Below, piece after piece: positions 18,366 through 26,896 of a stretch of 64,000 nt of DNA (the stretch's first letter is position 1; each line of letters begins with the position of its first letter). Source of the stretch: Desulfobacterales bacterium (GTDB taxonomy: Bacteria; Desulfobacterota; UBA8473); contig JACQWO010000015.1 of NCBI GenBank assembly GCA_016209225.1, positions 62,001 through 126,000 on the forward strand, read 5' to 3'. The translations under genes were made by a program, and so were the position numbers. The notes under the pieces were generated by a model. That model was not told the origin of the DNA and did not search any database. It saw only the letters and a list, made by a program, of their open reading frames with translations.

Positions 18366-19814
18366 CTAGCCTATAACAGGTATTGCCTTCCAGAAGTACC
18401 CGTGGATGCCGCTTTTCGCATCAATGTACTTCTTACGGAAGCTCATCTCTACCGGCATATCCACCTTAACAGATTCCTGGTCAACATCGGTCATATCAAA
18501 CCAATACCTCCCCCCCCCTTCAAAATCTACGATACCGTAAATTGCCGGCGGGTTCATGCTGAAGGCCAGCATATCTCCTGTATACGTAAAGAGATGCCCC
18601 CTCTTATCCGCAAAAAGATAGTCCTCCATCTGATCAATAGCCCCACAATCGGGCTTCACACATATTTTCTGGACTGGATACTGGGGAGTGCCACACACCT
18701 TGCATTTCGACCCGCAAAGGCCCAGTACCTGCCTGCGGCTCCTCCACAACTCTGAAAGGGCCGTCGGGGGTATCACTTCTCCACGAATTCCCTTTTCTAC
18801 AGGGATGAGGTTTCGAAAACTTATCATTTTTTCATAGCTTGTTAGTTCTCTTTTCGCGGCAAGATGTTTCTTAATCCCTCTCCTGTTGCCTTTTACCTTC
18901 TCTATTTCATCAGTAACTTTAAACAGCAAAGCATCGCTGCCATTGCCAAAGCTTACAACTACGATGTTGTCACCCGCCTTAGCATCTTCAAGCGCCCCCA
19001 CAAGCAACATGAGCGGATTGGACGTCCCGGTATAGCCCACATTATTCAACATAGGATCCTGTACCTGGGCGGGATCCAATCCCAATTTCTTCCCGATACC
19101 TTTGTGGTCACCTGCATAAAGACACGGGTAGGCTACCTTGGCTATATCTTTCACGTCCAGTTTGCATTTCTTGGCCAGACCGGAAATTGCTTCAATAATA
19201 AACCTGTTATAACCTATATCTCGTATAAATCTATCTTCCCACTGATGGTCAAATATTTCTCCATCTGCTCTCCAGTGGTCCACGAAATCATAAGAAACTG
19301 AATAAGAACCTTCCAGGCTCGCAATAACCCCGCTGTCACCGATCATTATGGATGCAGCGCCATCTCCGAAGATTTCTTCCTGTGAACTCCCTGCTTTACC
19401 CACGCGGCAATCAGCCGCACATACAATAACGTTTTTAGCTGACCCAGCCTTCACCGCATCGTATGCCGAGAGTAGAGCTGTAGTACCTGTTTTTACCGAA
19501 TCCGTAAAGTCTGCAGTCCGTATATCTGGACGAAGATCAAAGGCAGTTGCGATTATTCCGGCAGACTGTCTCTCTTTGTATGGAGAAGTGGTTGTTGCGA
19601 AAAAGAGCGCATCTATTTCTTTCCGATCCATACCTGTTAAACAGTCTATACCCGCAGCCACTCCCATAGAAACGCTGTCCTCATCAAAATTAGCCACAGC
19701 TTTTTCCCCTGGCATATAGGTCGCAGGATTCAGCCATCCCATGGCTTTATAAATGCGTCCGCGATCTATTCGATACCTTGGTATATAAGCGCCGTATGAG
19801 GTTATACCTACCAT
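18366..19814 (-). CDS. HMG-CoA-synthase-like protein fused to DUF35 OB-fold
   Basis: 482 residues from the ATG at 19814, which has AAAAGGAGG eight bases upstream; an in-frame ATG 11 codons earlier lacks this. Residues 1-330 resemble archaeal HMG-CoA synthase/KAS III (opening MVGITSYGAYIPRYRID). The C-terminal 150 residues form a zinc-ribbon plus OB-fold (CKVCG, then CVKPDC). The usual nucleophile segment reads DFTDSVKTGTTAL, so Ser stands where Cys is expected. In archaea, thiolase, HMGCS and DUF35 proteins form one complex; here two parts are fused and the third is the next gene. Confidence 0.85.
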   Translation of the reverse strand: MVGITSYGAYIPRYRIDRGRIYKAMGWLNPATYMPGEKAVANFDEDSVSMGVAAGIDCLTGMDRKEIDALFFATTTSPYKERQSAGIIATAFDLRPDIRTADFTDSVKTGTTALLSAYDAVKAGSAKNVIVCAADCRVGKAGSSQEEIFGDGAASIMIGDSGVIASLEGSYSVSYDFVDHWRADGEIFDHQWEDRFIRDIGYNRFIIEAISGLAKKCKLDVKDIAKVAYPCLYAGDHKGIGKKLGLDPAQVQDPMLNNVGYTGTSNPLMLLVGALEDAKAGDNIVVVSFGNGSDALLFKVTDEIEKVKGNRRGIKKHLAAKRELTSYEKMISFRNLIPVEKGIRGEVIPPTALSELWRSRRQVLGLCGSKCKVCGTPQYPVQKICVKPDCGAIDQMEDYLFADKRGHLFTYTGDMLAFSMNPPAIYGIVDFEGGGRYWFDMTDVDQESVKVDMPVEMSFRKKYIDAKSGIHGYFWKAIPVIG

Positions 19815-19995
19815 ATTAAAATCCTCCTTTTTGTATTGATTGTCCAAGAACTCTTCAAGTTAAGATATATCCCAGCTTTCCTACACTCTCATCAACGTAT
19901 GAAACGTAAAACAAATACCACCTCCTTTACAGGAAAACCTATGAGAACTTTGAAGAAGTATGTTTTTTTAAAAAAGTATCCCTGTGAACGAATTC

Positions 19996-20325
19996 TCACC
20001 AGAACTCAATTTGAGTAATCGTTTCCTTTTCTTTAAGAATTCCAGCAAGCTCCGTTTTAGAATCTTCGTCAACTATAGTTTCTACCTCTGATACCGGTTT
20101 GCCAGTTTCATCCGTCTTGTTTTTCCATGCAACCACGTATCCAGGTATCAAGGCATATCTGCAACCACCAACCCCACAGCATGAATTGTCTATTGCAGCA
20201 TGGCCTATTACATAGAGGACTTCTCTTCCGTTGTAATTGAGTCTTTTTTCCTCTTCCGGAATATAATATCCAGCTATAGATCTAACTTCCTTATTCAGAT
20301 CTTCGTGGGTATAAATACGCCTCAC
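19996..20325 (-). CDS. Unknown protein with CCGVGGC motif
   Basis: About 109 residues from a GTG at 20325 with AGGGG eight bases upstream. The longer open frame to 20430 crosses a palindrome and looks untranslated. The protein has no hydrophobic segment. Its most distinctive feature is NSCCGVGGCRYALIPGYV near residues 51-68, where three Cys in seven residues could bind a metal or be redox active. I do not recognise the family. It sits between the SDR gene and the HMGCS-like gene, in the same direction, so a role in the same pathway is plausible. Confidence 0.55.
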   Translation of the reverse strand: MRRIYTHEDLNKEVRSIAGYYIPEEEKRLNYNGREVLYVIGHAAIDNSCCGVGGCRYALIPGYVVAWKNKTDETGKPVSEVETIVDEDSKTELAGILKEKETITQIEFW

Positions 20326-20360
20326 TTTCAACACCCCTGATGTCTGAAAAAACGCCAACC

Positions 20361-20385
20361 AAGTGTACCTCAACTTAGTACACTT
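20361..20385. promoter_or_regulatory. Operator-like palindrome
   Basis: AAGTGTAC (20361-20368), nine bases, then GTACACTT (20378-20385). A perfect 8-bp dyad 36 bases before the likely start of the CCGVGGC protein gene. No specific regulator is recognised. Confidence 0.35.
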
Positions 20386-20466
20386 TGTAGAATCAATCAC
20401 ATACCAATACACTATTATAAACCAAAACACCCTGCCTTAAAAGACAGGCTGTTCTTTAATATGAAT

Positions 20467-21291
20467 CTAGAGCACCAGACCGCCACTGCAAATAAGAAGT
20501 TCACCCGTTATATAATCGGAAAGGGGTGACGCTAAAAACAGTACAGGTCCAGCAGCTTCTTCGGGTGTACCTGTTCTTTTCAGTGGAATCATAGATTTCA
20601 TAAAATCTCTCGAGGCCTTTGGAATACCTACATCTACCTCTTTATCCCCCACCTTGATTTTTGAGACCAGTTCCTTTTCTCCTGTCAATCTTGTATCTAT
20701 AACACCATAAGCAACAACATTGACATTGATATTAAACGCTCCCCATTCCTTAGCCATTGTCTTGGTAATCCCAATAAGGGCTGCCTTCGCTGCTGAATAG
20801 TTTACCTGACCGGCGTTTCCATAGACACCGGCAACGGATGTGATATTCACTATCTTTCGGTGTATTCTCTTACCTTCTTTGAGTTCTTCCTTTGCTGCTT
20901 CTCTCATATATGGAGTTGCAGCTCTGATGATACGGAAAGGAGCCGTAGCGTGTATGTCAACCATAGCATACCATTGCTCATCCGTCATTTTTTGGATTAC
21001 TGAATCCCATGTATAGCCTGCATTGTTAACCAGAATATCCAGTTTGCCCAATTCCTTAATAGTCGTGTTCATTAATCTTCCAGGAAAGTCTTTATCAGTC
21101 ACGCTACCGGCACAAGCTACCGCTTTAACCCCCATCTTCCTGATCTCTTTAGCTGTTTCCTCAGCAGGTTCAGGATCCAAATCGTTTATTACAACAGATG
21201 CACCCTCTTTTGCAAAGAGAGTAGCTATTGCTTTCCCTATACCACGGCCAGATCCCGTGATGATTGCAACCTTACCTTCTAAAAGTGCCAT
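20467..21291 (-). CDS. SDR family oxidoreductase
   Basis: A 274-residue short-chain dehydrogenase. The Rossmann motif GSGRGIGKA lies at 13-21, NNAGY near 88, the catalytic Ser in NITSVAG near 150 and the YSAAK Tyr-Lys pair near 165. It is likely to oxidise a 3-hydroxyacyl-CoA with NAD(P). The upstream neighbours are two MaoC-type hydratases with short gaps (36 and 28 bases), so hydration followed by oxidation is the natural reading. The C-terminal region has an insertion around residues 205-230 compared with FabG. Confidence 0.9.
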   Translation of the reverse strand: MALLEGKVAIITGSGRGIGKAIATLFAKEGASVVINDLDPEPAEETAKEIRKMGVKAVACAGSVTDKDFPGRLMNTTIKELGKLDILVNNAGYTWDSVIQKMTDEQWYAMVDIHATAPFRIIRAATPYMREAAKEELKEGKRIHRKIVNITSVAGVYGNAGQVNYSAAKAALIGITKTMAKEWGAFNINVNVVAYGVIDTRLTGEKELVSKIKVGDKEVDVGIPKASRDFMKSMIPLKRTGTPEEAAGPVLFLASPLSDYITGELLICSGGLVL

Positions 21292-21326
21292 GTTTTGCCT
21301 CCTTCAGGAAAATCGATCCTATCAGT

Positions 21327-21761
21327 TTATGACTTTGATGGCAGGGCAGCCGTTGCGTTGCCAGTTACGACCGTTTCCCCCCTTTGATTCTCTGCAACGA
21401 GATTTATATCTATACAGTTATTCCCTCCCTCTGTATATTTCTTAGCAACAACCCCTTTAACCGTTATGACATCCTTTGCCTTCGTAACCGTCCTGAAACT
21501 AACACCAAATTTCTTTAAAGCCTTGTTCCCCAACCAATCTGTAAGGCCTCGACCGACAACGGCCATACTGAGCATACCATGCCCAATAACACCCCCATAA
21601 CCAACCATTTCGCCAAAGGAATGAACTGTATGAAGCGGGTTGAAATCACCGGATGCCCCTGCGTACATAACAAACTGAGTCTCCGTGAGGGGTTCTGACA
21701 CAAACTCCGGCATGCTGCCTCCCTCATTAACATCTTCAAAGAATACCTGTTTTCCTGCCAT
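21327..21761 (-). CDS. MaoC-like hydratase, catalytic subunit
   Basis: A 144-residue hotdog-fold protein. The hydratase motif GDFNPLHT near residues 38-45 supplies the catalytic Asp and His of R-specific enoyl-CoA hydratases, followed by GHGMLSM near 64. It is one half of a HadAB-like heterodimer; the partner gene lies immediately upstream with 27 bases between. It should hydrate a 2-enoyl-CoA to the 3-hydroxyacyl-CoA in the same pathway as the downstream SDR. Confidence 0.88.
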   Translation of the reverse strand: MAGKQVFFEDVNEGGSMPEFVSEPLTETQFVMYAGASGDFNPLHTVHSFGEMVGYGGVIGHGMLSMAVVGRGLTDWLGNKALKKFGVSFRTVTKAKDVITVKGVVAKKYTEGGNNCIDINLVAENQRGETVVTGNATAALPSKS

Positions 21762-21788
21762 GGTTTCACCTCTTTTCCATATTAATTT

Positions 21789-22235
21789 TTATCTTCTCTG
21801 TATCATGGTACTTGTGTCTACCAAAACCCTTTCCCCATTCTGATTGGTATAGGTAGTCTCCATAACGATAAAGTCCATTGTTCCGGCCTTGCCTGCTTTT
21901 TCAAAGGCATTGGCAATCCTTACTTTTCCTGTAACGGTATCCCCGGGTTTAATAGGCTTAAAGTACTCATATTGCTGTCCGCCGTGAAGTATCTTTGACA
22001 GATCAAGCTTCAAATCACCCAGCATCACCTCCATTAACCCCCCGGCCATAGCAAAGACAGTTGGAAATGAGGGGGGTAGAACAAGTCCCTCAAAGCCTGC
22101 CTCTTTAGCAGCCTTTTCATCATAGTACAGCGGATTTTTGTCTCCTATTGCCCTCGCAAACTCCTTTATTTTCCCTTTCTCCACCTCAAAAGTAAACTCA
22201 GGGTACTCCCTTCCAATTATGCTCTTATCTACCAT
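21789..22235 (-). CDS. MaoC N-terminal-like (FAS1-type) dehydratase subunit
   Basis: About 148 residues of the hotdog family that pairs with catalytic MaoC proteins. It starts MVDKSIIGREYPEF and has IGDKNPLYYDE near 30, where the catalytic His of the partner motif is missing, then LPPSFPTVFAM near 54. Start at ATG 22235 has GGAGG seven bases upstream; the GTG three codons earlier overlaps that site. It is expected to form a heterodimer with the next gene product and shape the acyl-binding pocket. Confidence 0.85.
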   Translation of the reverse strand: MVDKSIIGREYPEFTFEVEKGKIKEFARAIGDKNPLYYDEKAAKEAGFEGLVLPPSFPTVFAMAGGLMEVMLGDLKLDLSKILHGGQQYEYFKPIKPGDTVTGKVRIANAFEKAGKAGTMDFIVMETTYTNQNGERVLVDTSTMIQRR

Positions 22236-22262
22236 TTTAGTCACCTCCTCATGTGTTACTTT

Positions 22263-22285
22263 AAACCTACCACCATGGTAAGTTT
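22263..22285. promoter_or_regulatory. Operator-like dyad before MaoC operon
   Basis: AAACCTACCA, two bases, then ATGGTAAGTTT form an imperfect 23-bp dyad about 28 bases before the MaoC-like start on the minus strand. It could bind a repressor; no family is recognised. Confidence 0.3.
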
Positions 22286-22301
22286 AATTGCTTGAATTTA
22301 A

Positions 22302-22326
22302 ACCCACCAGATCTAAGCTGGTGGGT
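22302..22326 (-). terminator. Hairpin after binding-protein gene
   Basis: ACCCACCAG (22302-22310) and CTGGTGGGT (22318-22326) form a perfect 9-bp stem with a 7-nt loop, 13 bases after the end of the binding-protein gene on the minus strand. Only a weak T-rich tract (TTAAATT) follows. It separates that gene from the MaoC operon. Confidence 0.5.
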
Positions 22327-22339
22327 CTTTAGTTGGTTA

Positions 22340-23542
22340 TTAATCCTTGAAAGCCGGCTCCCTGATATCGGTAATCGGTATAAAGGTCTGATTCTTTACA
22401 TCCACTTTATACAATTTGTTTCCTATTCCGCCTTTATGATTGTTCTTGCTGTAACTTACCGGCACTGAAATTCCTCCGGTACTAAAGTTTTTAAAGGTTT
22501 CATAAGCCTCTACCAGAGTATCAGAATCCAGATTTTTACCTGCCCTCTTTAGCCCCTCTGCACAGATAGCCGAGATTACCCAACCATGGATATAATACAA
22601 GGTCTTCCTCTCACTGTCGGGTTGATACTTCTTGGTAATCTCTCTCAGTTCCGTCATCCCAGGGGTATTGTCACCCCAATAACCAATGGGACTTGCCACT
22701 ATAGTATCCCTCATGGCATCTCCAGTAGCTTTTATATTATACTCCTCACCGATATAAAAAAACCCAAAGACTTTACTTCTTAAGTCATATCGTTTTGTAG
22801 CCCTATAGAACGAAATAAGACCACCAAGAACAGTATGGAGGATTATATAATCTGGATCTGATTTCTTTAAGGTCAATATCTGGGAGGTTGCATCAATCTC
22901 ACCGAGGTTAATTACTGTCTTATTGCTCAATTTTAGGTTATACTTTGAAAGATACCCTTCTATAACCTGCAAACCGGTTTTACCGTACTCAACATCTGGA
23001 TAGACGAATGCTATTTTCGGGTTTTCTGCTTTTAGATCCTTCATGATATAATCTATAGGAACCTTTATCATGTCATCATAACTCGCCGATGATGTAAATA
23101 TGTACCTTTTCAGTGGAGTTGTTATTGCCTCTGCACAGCTATAGGGTATTACCGGAACTTTGTGGGTTTCAATCTGCCTTGCAAGAGCAAGGGTCTGACC
23201 TGTCCCTCCGCAGGCAAGAATGGTAAGAACTTCGTCTTTAAAGATCAGTTTCTTGAAAGCAGCGAAAGCAGCGGGGATTGTATAATGATCATCCTCAACA
23301 ATGACCTTTACCTTCCTGCCATTGATTCCCCCCTGATCATTGATATGTCTAAAGTATGTCTTTACCCCATTAACCATGGGAACACCACCTTGAGCAATCA
23401 CTCCTGTCTGGTCAATAATAACCCCGACCTTTATGGTGTCTTTCGTTACACCCCTAACATCTCTTGCATAACCTGACCTTGTAACTGCACATAAGAGGCA
23501 GATTAGTAACGAGATGAATAGAATGATCGGTATTTTTTTCAT
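22340..23542 (-). CDS. ABC transporter substrate-binding protein (LivK type)
   Basis: About 400 residues. A signal peptide at 1-24 (MKKIPIILF then a hydrophobic stretch to SGYA) leads to a periplasmic-binding-protein type 1 fold: TIKVGVIIDQTG near 35 and NDQGGINGRKVKVI near 67. Members bind branched amino acids, amides or aromatic acids for ABC uptake. ATG 23542 is chosen because a G-rich ribosome site precedes it and it gives a normal signal peptide; an upstream ATG would bury it. No permease or ATPase genes are beside it, so it may deliver the pathway's substrate to a transporter encoded elsewhere. Confidence 0.88.
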   Translation of the reverse strand: MKKIPIILFISLLICLLCAVTRSGYARDVRGVTKDTIKVGVIIDQTGVIAQGGVPMVNGVKTYFRHINDQGGINGRKVKVIVEDDHYTIPAAFAAFKKLIFKDEVLTILACGGTGQTLALARQIETHKVPVIPYSCAEAITTPLKRYIFTSSASYDDMIKVPIDYIMKDLKAENPKIAFVYPDVEYGKTGLQVIEGYLSKYNLKLSNKTVINLGEIDATSQILTLKKSDPDYIILHTVLGGLISFYRATKRYDLRSKVFGFFYIGEEYNIKATGDAMRDTIVASPIGYWGDNTPGMTELREITKKYQPDSERKTLYYIHGWVISAICAEGLKRAGKNLDSDTLVEAYETFKNFSTGGISVPVSYSKNNHKGGIGNKLYKVDVKNQTFIPITDIREPAFKD

Positions 23543-23670
23543 AGCCCCCCCTGTCTCAAAACAAATACAGTTTTTCAAAGCTCTCAATTACTAATGCAAT
23601 CGGTAGCATAGATACCTTTTCAAATCAAGAAAAAAAATTTATGTTTGAACAGGTTTCTTAAGGGTTCTGA

Positions 23671-24699
23671 TTAAGCCTTACCCCATTTTTGAATGTATTT
23701 CTCCTTTACCTCGGGATTCAGCCAGCCAACCGGCCATTCTCCCTTTAAAACCCGTGCTACCTCTCTAGCCGGACGGTGGGTGAGTTCTATAAAAGCCGGT
23801 ATAGAGAAATGGGCAGAATGGGCCGTCACAATAAAGTTGTCCAACGTCAGTAAAGGATCGTCTTGAGCGATAGGTTCCGGTTCTGTAACATCAACAGCAG
23901 CCCCAGAGATTATGCCATCTTTAAGGGCTGTATATAAAGCCTTCCCGTCCACAATGGGACCCCGGGCAGTATTAACCAGGTTAGCAGTAGGCTTCATTTT
24001 TTTCAGTTCTTCCAGTCCCAGAATATGCTGCGTTTCCGGGGTAAGAGCACTGTGAATAGAGAGGATATCCGATTCCCTTAGGAGTTTATCCATATCTACC
24101 TTCTCGACTCCCAGTTTTGCAAAAACGCTCTCCGGGGTATAAGGATCACAAACTATAATCCTCATACCAAAGCCCTTCGCCTTAGGAATGAGCGTCTGCG
24201 GAATACGACCGAATCCAAGAAGTCCCAGGGTTTGTCCCTTTAGCCGGGACATCTTGGGCCATATCTGCTTTTGCATATCCGGGTCAGGTTCACCTTTCCA
24301 CCCCCCACTCTTTACCGTCTCGTTCAATTTAACGATCCTTCTGGTGCAGGCAAGGATAAGGGCCATAGCGTGGTCTGACACCTCTTCCAGACAGTAATCA
24401 GGTATATTGGCCACCAGGACGCCATGTTCAGTCGCCGCGGCCACATCCAGCTTATCATAACCAATGCCCATACTCTGGATAAACCTGCACTTAGTCATCC
24501 CTTGAATTACCTTTTTCGAGAAGGGCTGAAAAGTAGCTACCCCTATTATGGCATCGGCATCGTGGGCAGTATCAATGATCTCCTCCTCGGACATACATAA
24601 CTTTTTAACTACCTGAACATCCAATCCTTCCCCTTTAATCAGCTTTTCATAATCGGGCGCTAACGGAATATCAAAAACCTGAGCTACCTTAAAACCCAT
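23671..24699 (-). CDS. D-isomer-specific 2-hydroxyacid dehydrogenase
   Basis: A 342-residue NAD-dependent dehydrogenase. Its NAD-binding loop is LGLLGFGRIPQTL near 158, with the catalytic Arg in NTARGPIVD near 244, Glu in VTEPEP near 273 and His in TAHSAHFS near 293. It should interconvert a 2-oxoacid and a D-2-hydroxyacid. It is 128 bases upstream of the binding-protein gene and follows the PPOX-like gene in the same direction. Its relation to the acyl-CoA steps is uncertain. Confidence 0.88.
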   Translation of the reverse strand: MGFKVAQVFDIPLAPDYEKLIKGEGLDVQVVKKLCMSEEEIIDTAHDADAIIGVATFQPFSKKVIQGMTKCRFIQSMGIGYDKLDVAAATEHGVLVANIPDYCLEEVSDHAMALILACTRRIVKLNETVKSGGWKGEPDPDMQKQIWPKMSRLKGQTLGLLGFGRIPQTLIPKAKGFGMRIIVCDPYTPESVFAKLGVEKVDMDKLLRESDILSIHSALTPETQHILGLEELKKMKPTANLVNTARGPIVDGKALYTALKDGIISGAAVDVTEPEPIAQDDPLLTLDNFIVTAHSAHFSIPAFIELTHRPAREVARVLKGEWPVGWLNPEVKEKYIQKWGKA

Positions 24700-24799
24700 T
24701 TTGCTTTCCTCCTTTCATAATTTAAGAGGTTGCTAAAAACTTTTTCAAAGCTCTCTATTTACCTGAGCAAAGGCATGTAGATACCCATGTCAAAGAGCG

Positions 24800-25195
24800 T
24801 TATTTCTTAGCGGCATCCCTAGGATTTACAGTAAAAACATCTTCAACCTTAATTGTTCCAACCCCTTTAACATCCAACTTCATTTTTTCCTTTACGTTTT
24901 TTGCAAATTGATCAAAAAGTGGACCTGAGGTCTGAAATCCCTGAAATGTACCCTTCACCTGATACCCTGCCGGTGGAAATTTAAAGGACAGGGCAGTAGC
25001 TTTCTTTGTCTTCTCCAAATTTTTATTGGTTTTGCTCCCAAATATGTCTGCAAAGACTATGGTTTCTTCATCAATTGCTGACAGTGTTCCCTTGGGAGCA
25101 AGATTTACAGTCCCCTTTTCATCTAATGTAGCCAGTATCTTTGAGGCACCCTGGTCATTGAACATGTCCATAACTTCCTTTGACATCTTATCCAT
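24800..25195 (-). CDS. Pyridoxamine 5'-phosphate oxidase-like protein
   Basis: 131 residues with the split-barrel flavin-binding fold: KILATLDEKGTVNLAPKG near 14-31 and ETIVFADIFGSKT near 39 are typical of the PPOX-like group. Such small proteins bind FMN, F420 or heme and reduce diverse substrates. ATG 25195 has AAAGGAGGAG a few bases upstream; an ATG six codons earlier overlaps this site and is rejected. It is 31 bases after the OB-fold gene and probably in the same operon. Confidence 0.78.
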   Translation of the reverse strand: MDKMSKEVMDMFNDQGASKILATLDEKGTVNLAPKGTLSAIDEETIVFADIFGSKTNKNLEKTKKATALSFKFPPAGYQVKGTFQGFQTSGPLFDQFAKNVKEKMKLDVKGVGTIKVEDVFTVNPRDAAKK

Positions 25196-25226
25196 TGTTT
25201 CTCCTCCTTTCAAAATGGAAAATACA

Positions 25227-25631
25227 CTAACCCTCCAATTTAAATGCCAGCGCTACTCCATCCCCTGCAGAAAATTTATCGCCTTTTACTACCTTGTGTC
25301 CGATTGACACTCTTTTTCCTATCAGGTCCATACCGGCTTTATCAGGATCAAGATCAACGATATTCCCCATAACCCACGGTCCTTCATCTAACTCTACCAT
25401 ACTAACGATATATGGAGCATCAAATCCTTCAGGGGGAACCCTTATCACAGTATAGGTCTTTATCTCTCCCCTGGCACTGAGCTCAACAACATCCATGTCT
25501 TCACTGCTACATTCCATACAAACCTTTTTGGGCGGTACTGTATACCCACCACATTTATTACACTTAAGACCACAAAACTTACCACTCGTTAAAGCCTCTT
25601 TGTATTTATTATACGTTAATTTGTATTCCAC
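25227..25631 (-). CDS. Zn-ribbon/OB-fold protein (DUF35)
   Basis: 134 residues: a zinc ribbon (CGLKCNKCG near 19-27 and CMECSS near 38) followed by an OB-fold (GEIKTYTVIRVPP near 55). Such proteins pair with SCP2-type thiolases and help bind CoA esters. The start is GTG at 25631; its ribosome site AGGAGGTAG is formed by the last codons and stop of the thiolase gene, four bases away, so the two are translationally coupled. This supports a thiolase-DUF35 complex. Confidence 0.88.
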   Translation of the reverse strand: MEYKLTYNKYKEALTSGKFCGLKCNKCGGYTVPPKKVCMECSSEDMDVVELSARGEIKTYTVIRVPPEGFDAPYIVSMVELDEGPWVMGNIVDLDPDKAGMDLIGKRVSIGHKVVKGDKFSAGDGVALAFKLEG

Positions 25632-25635
25632 TTTC

Positions 25636-26799
25636 CTACCTCCTAAGAATCATATTGCATACTGTTGCAAGATCACCGCCAAGGGTATCTATCATGCCTA
25701 TCTTTGCCCCTTTGACCTGTCTCTCACCGCACTCTTCCCGCAACTGTTTCACTATCTCGTAAGCCTGAGCAGCTCCGGTAGCTCCAATGGGATGGCCTTT
25801 TGCCTTCAACCCACCTGAGGGGTTTATAGGTATCTCGCCATTAAGGGATGTTTTACCTTCCTCAACAGCCTGACTTCCCTTTCCAAAATCAAAGAATCCC
25901 AGTCCTTCAGTTGCAAGTATTTCTGCTATTGTAAAGCAGTCATGCAGCTCACAGATATCTATGTCTTTTGGTCCGACGCCTGCTTGCATATATGATTGTT
26001 TGACGGCTGTCTCTCTTGCCCTTATCCTGGTAAAATCCTTTTGAGTATAAAGGGGGCCTGCTGATCCCTGCCCTACTCCTGCAATATAAATAGGCTTTTT
26101 AGTAAGCTCTTTTGCCTTGTCAACAGAGGCAAACACCAGGGCTGCTGCTCCATCGGAGAACGGACAGCAGTCAAGCAATTGCAAAGGGTCTGCAATAACA
26201 ATACCGCTTAAAACCTTTTCCACTGTTATCTCTTTCCTGAATTGGGCCTTGGGGTTTAAGACACCATTCTTATGATTCTTAACAGCAACCATGGCCATCT
26301 GTTCTTTCAACTTTTGAAGGGGAATCCCATACTTCTTTGAATAAAGATGGGCTGCCATTCCAAACGCCCCAGGAAAGGTAATACCGGCAAAACCCTCATA
26401 ACGGCTATCACTCCCCATAGCAAATGTCCTGGTAGCCATGGGGGTTCCCATAGCCATCGCCTTCTCTGTACCCCCTGTTAAGACTATGTCATAGAAGCCC
26501 GATGCAACCCAAAGGTAGGCGTTCCTCATTGCCACCGTAGCAGAGGCACATGCCCCCTCAAACCTTGTGGCGGGTATATTCGGTATTCCAATCTCGGCTG
26601 CACACATAGGTGCCATATTCATCTGACCTTCCTCAAAATCCCCAAGACCATTCCCCAAAAAGAGTGCCTGGATGTCTCTGGGTTCTATATTCGACTCGGT
26701 TATTGCATCCATTGCCGCCTCTGAGAACATCTCAACTTGAGTCTTTTCCGACATGCCAAACTGAGTCATGCCAACTCCAACTACTGCTACTTCTCTCAT
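25636..26799 (-). CDS. Thiolase (SCP2-type)
   Basis: About 387 residues. It has the Cys nucleophile in FEGACASATVA near 86, an ELHDCFTIAE segment near 281 and KGHPIGATG His near 339. ATG 26799 has AGGAGG about seven bases upstream; the TTG two codons earlier overlaps that site. It is directly coupled to the DUF35 gene downstream and follows acyl-CoA dehydrogenase and enoyl-CoA hydratase genes, giving most steps of a beta-oxidation round. It is a second, diverged copy of the thiolase at 17050-18246. Confidence 0.9.
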   Translation of the reverse strand: MREVAVVGVGMTQFGMSEKTQVEMFSEAAMDAITESNIEPRDIQALFLGNGLGDFEEGQMNMAPMCAAEIGIPNIPATRFEGACASATVAMRNAYLWVASGFYDIVLTGGTEKAMAMGTPMATRTFAMGSDSRYEGFAGITFPGAFGMAAHLYSKKYGIPLQKLKEQMAMVAVKNHKNGVLNPKAQFRKEITVEKVLSGIVIADPLQLLDCCPFSDGAAALVFASVDKAKELTKKPIYIAGVGQGSAGPLYTQKDFTRIRARETAVKQSYMQAGVGPKDIDICELHDCFTIAEILATEGLGFFDFGKGSQAVEEGKTSLNGEIPINPSGGLKAKGHPIGATGAAQAYEIVKQLREECGERQVKGAKIGMIDTLGGDLATVCNMILRR

Positions 26800-26896
26800 C
26801 TTCAATCCTCCTAGAAGAACTTTCTAATGTTTTCTCAACAAAAAACGGGTAATGTTTGAGCTAGAAGATACTCTTGGGGCAAATTAATGAAAAGTC

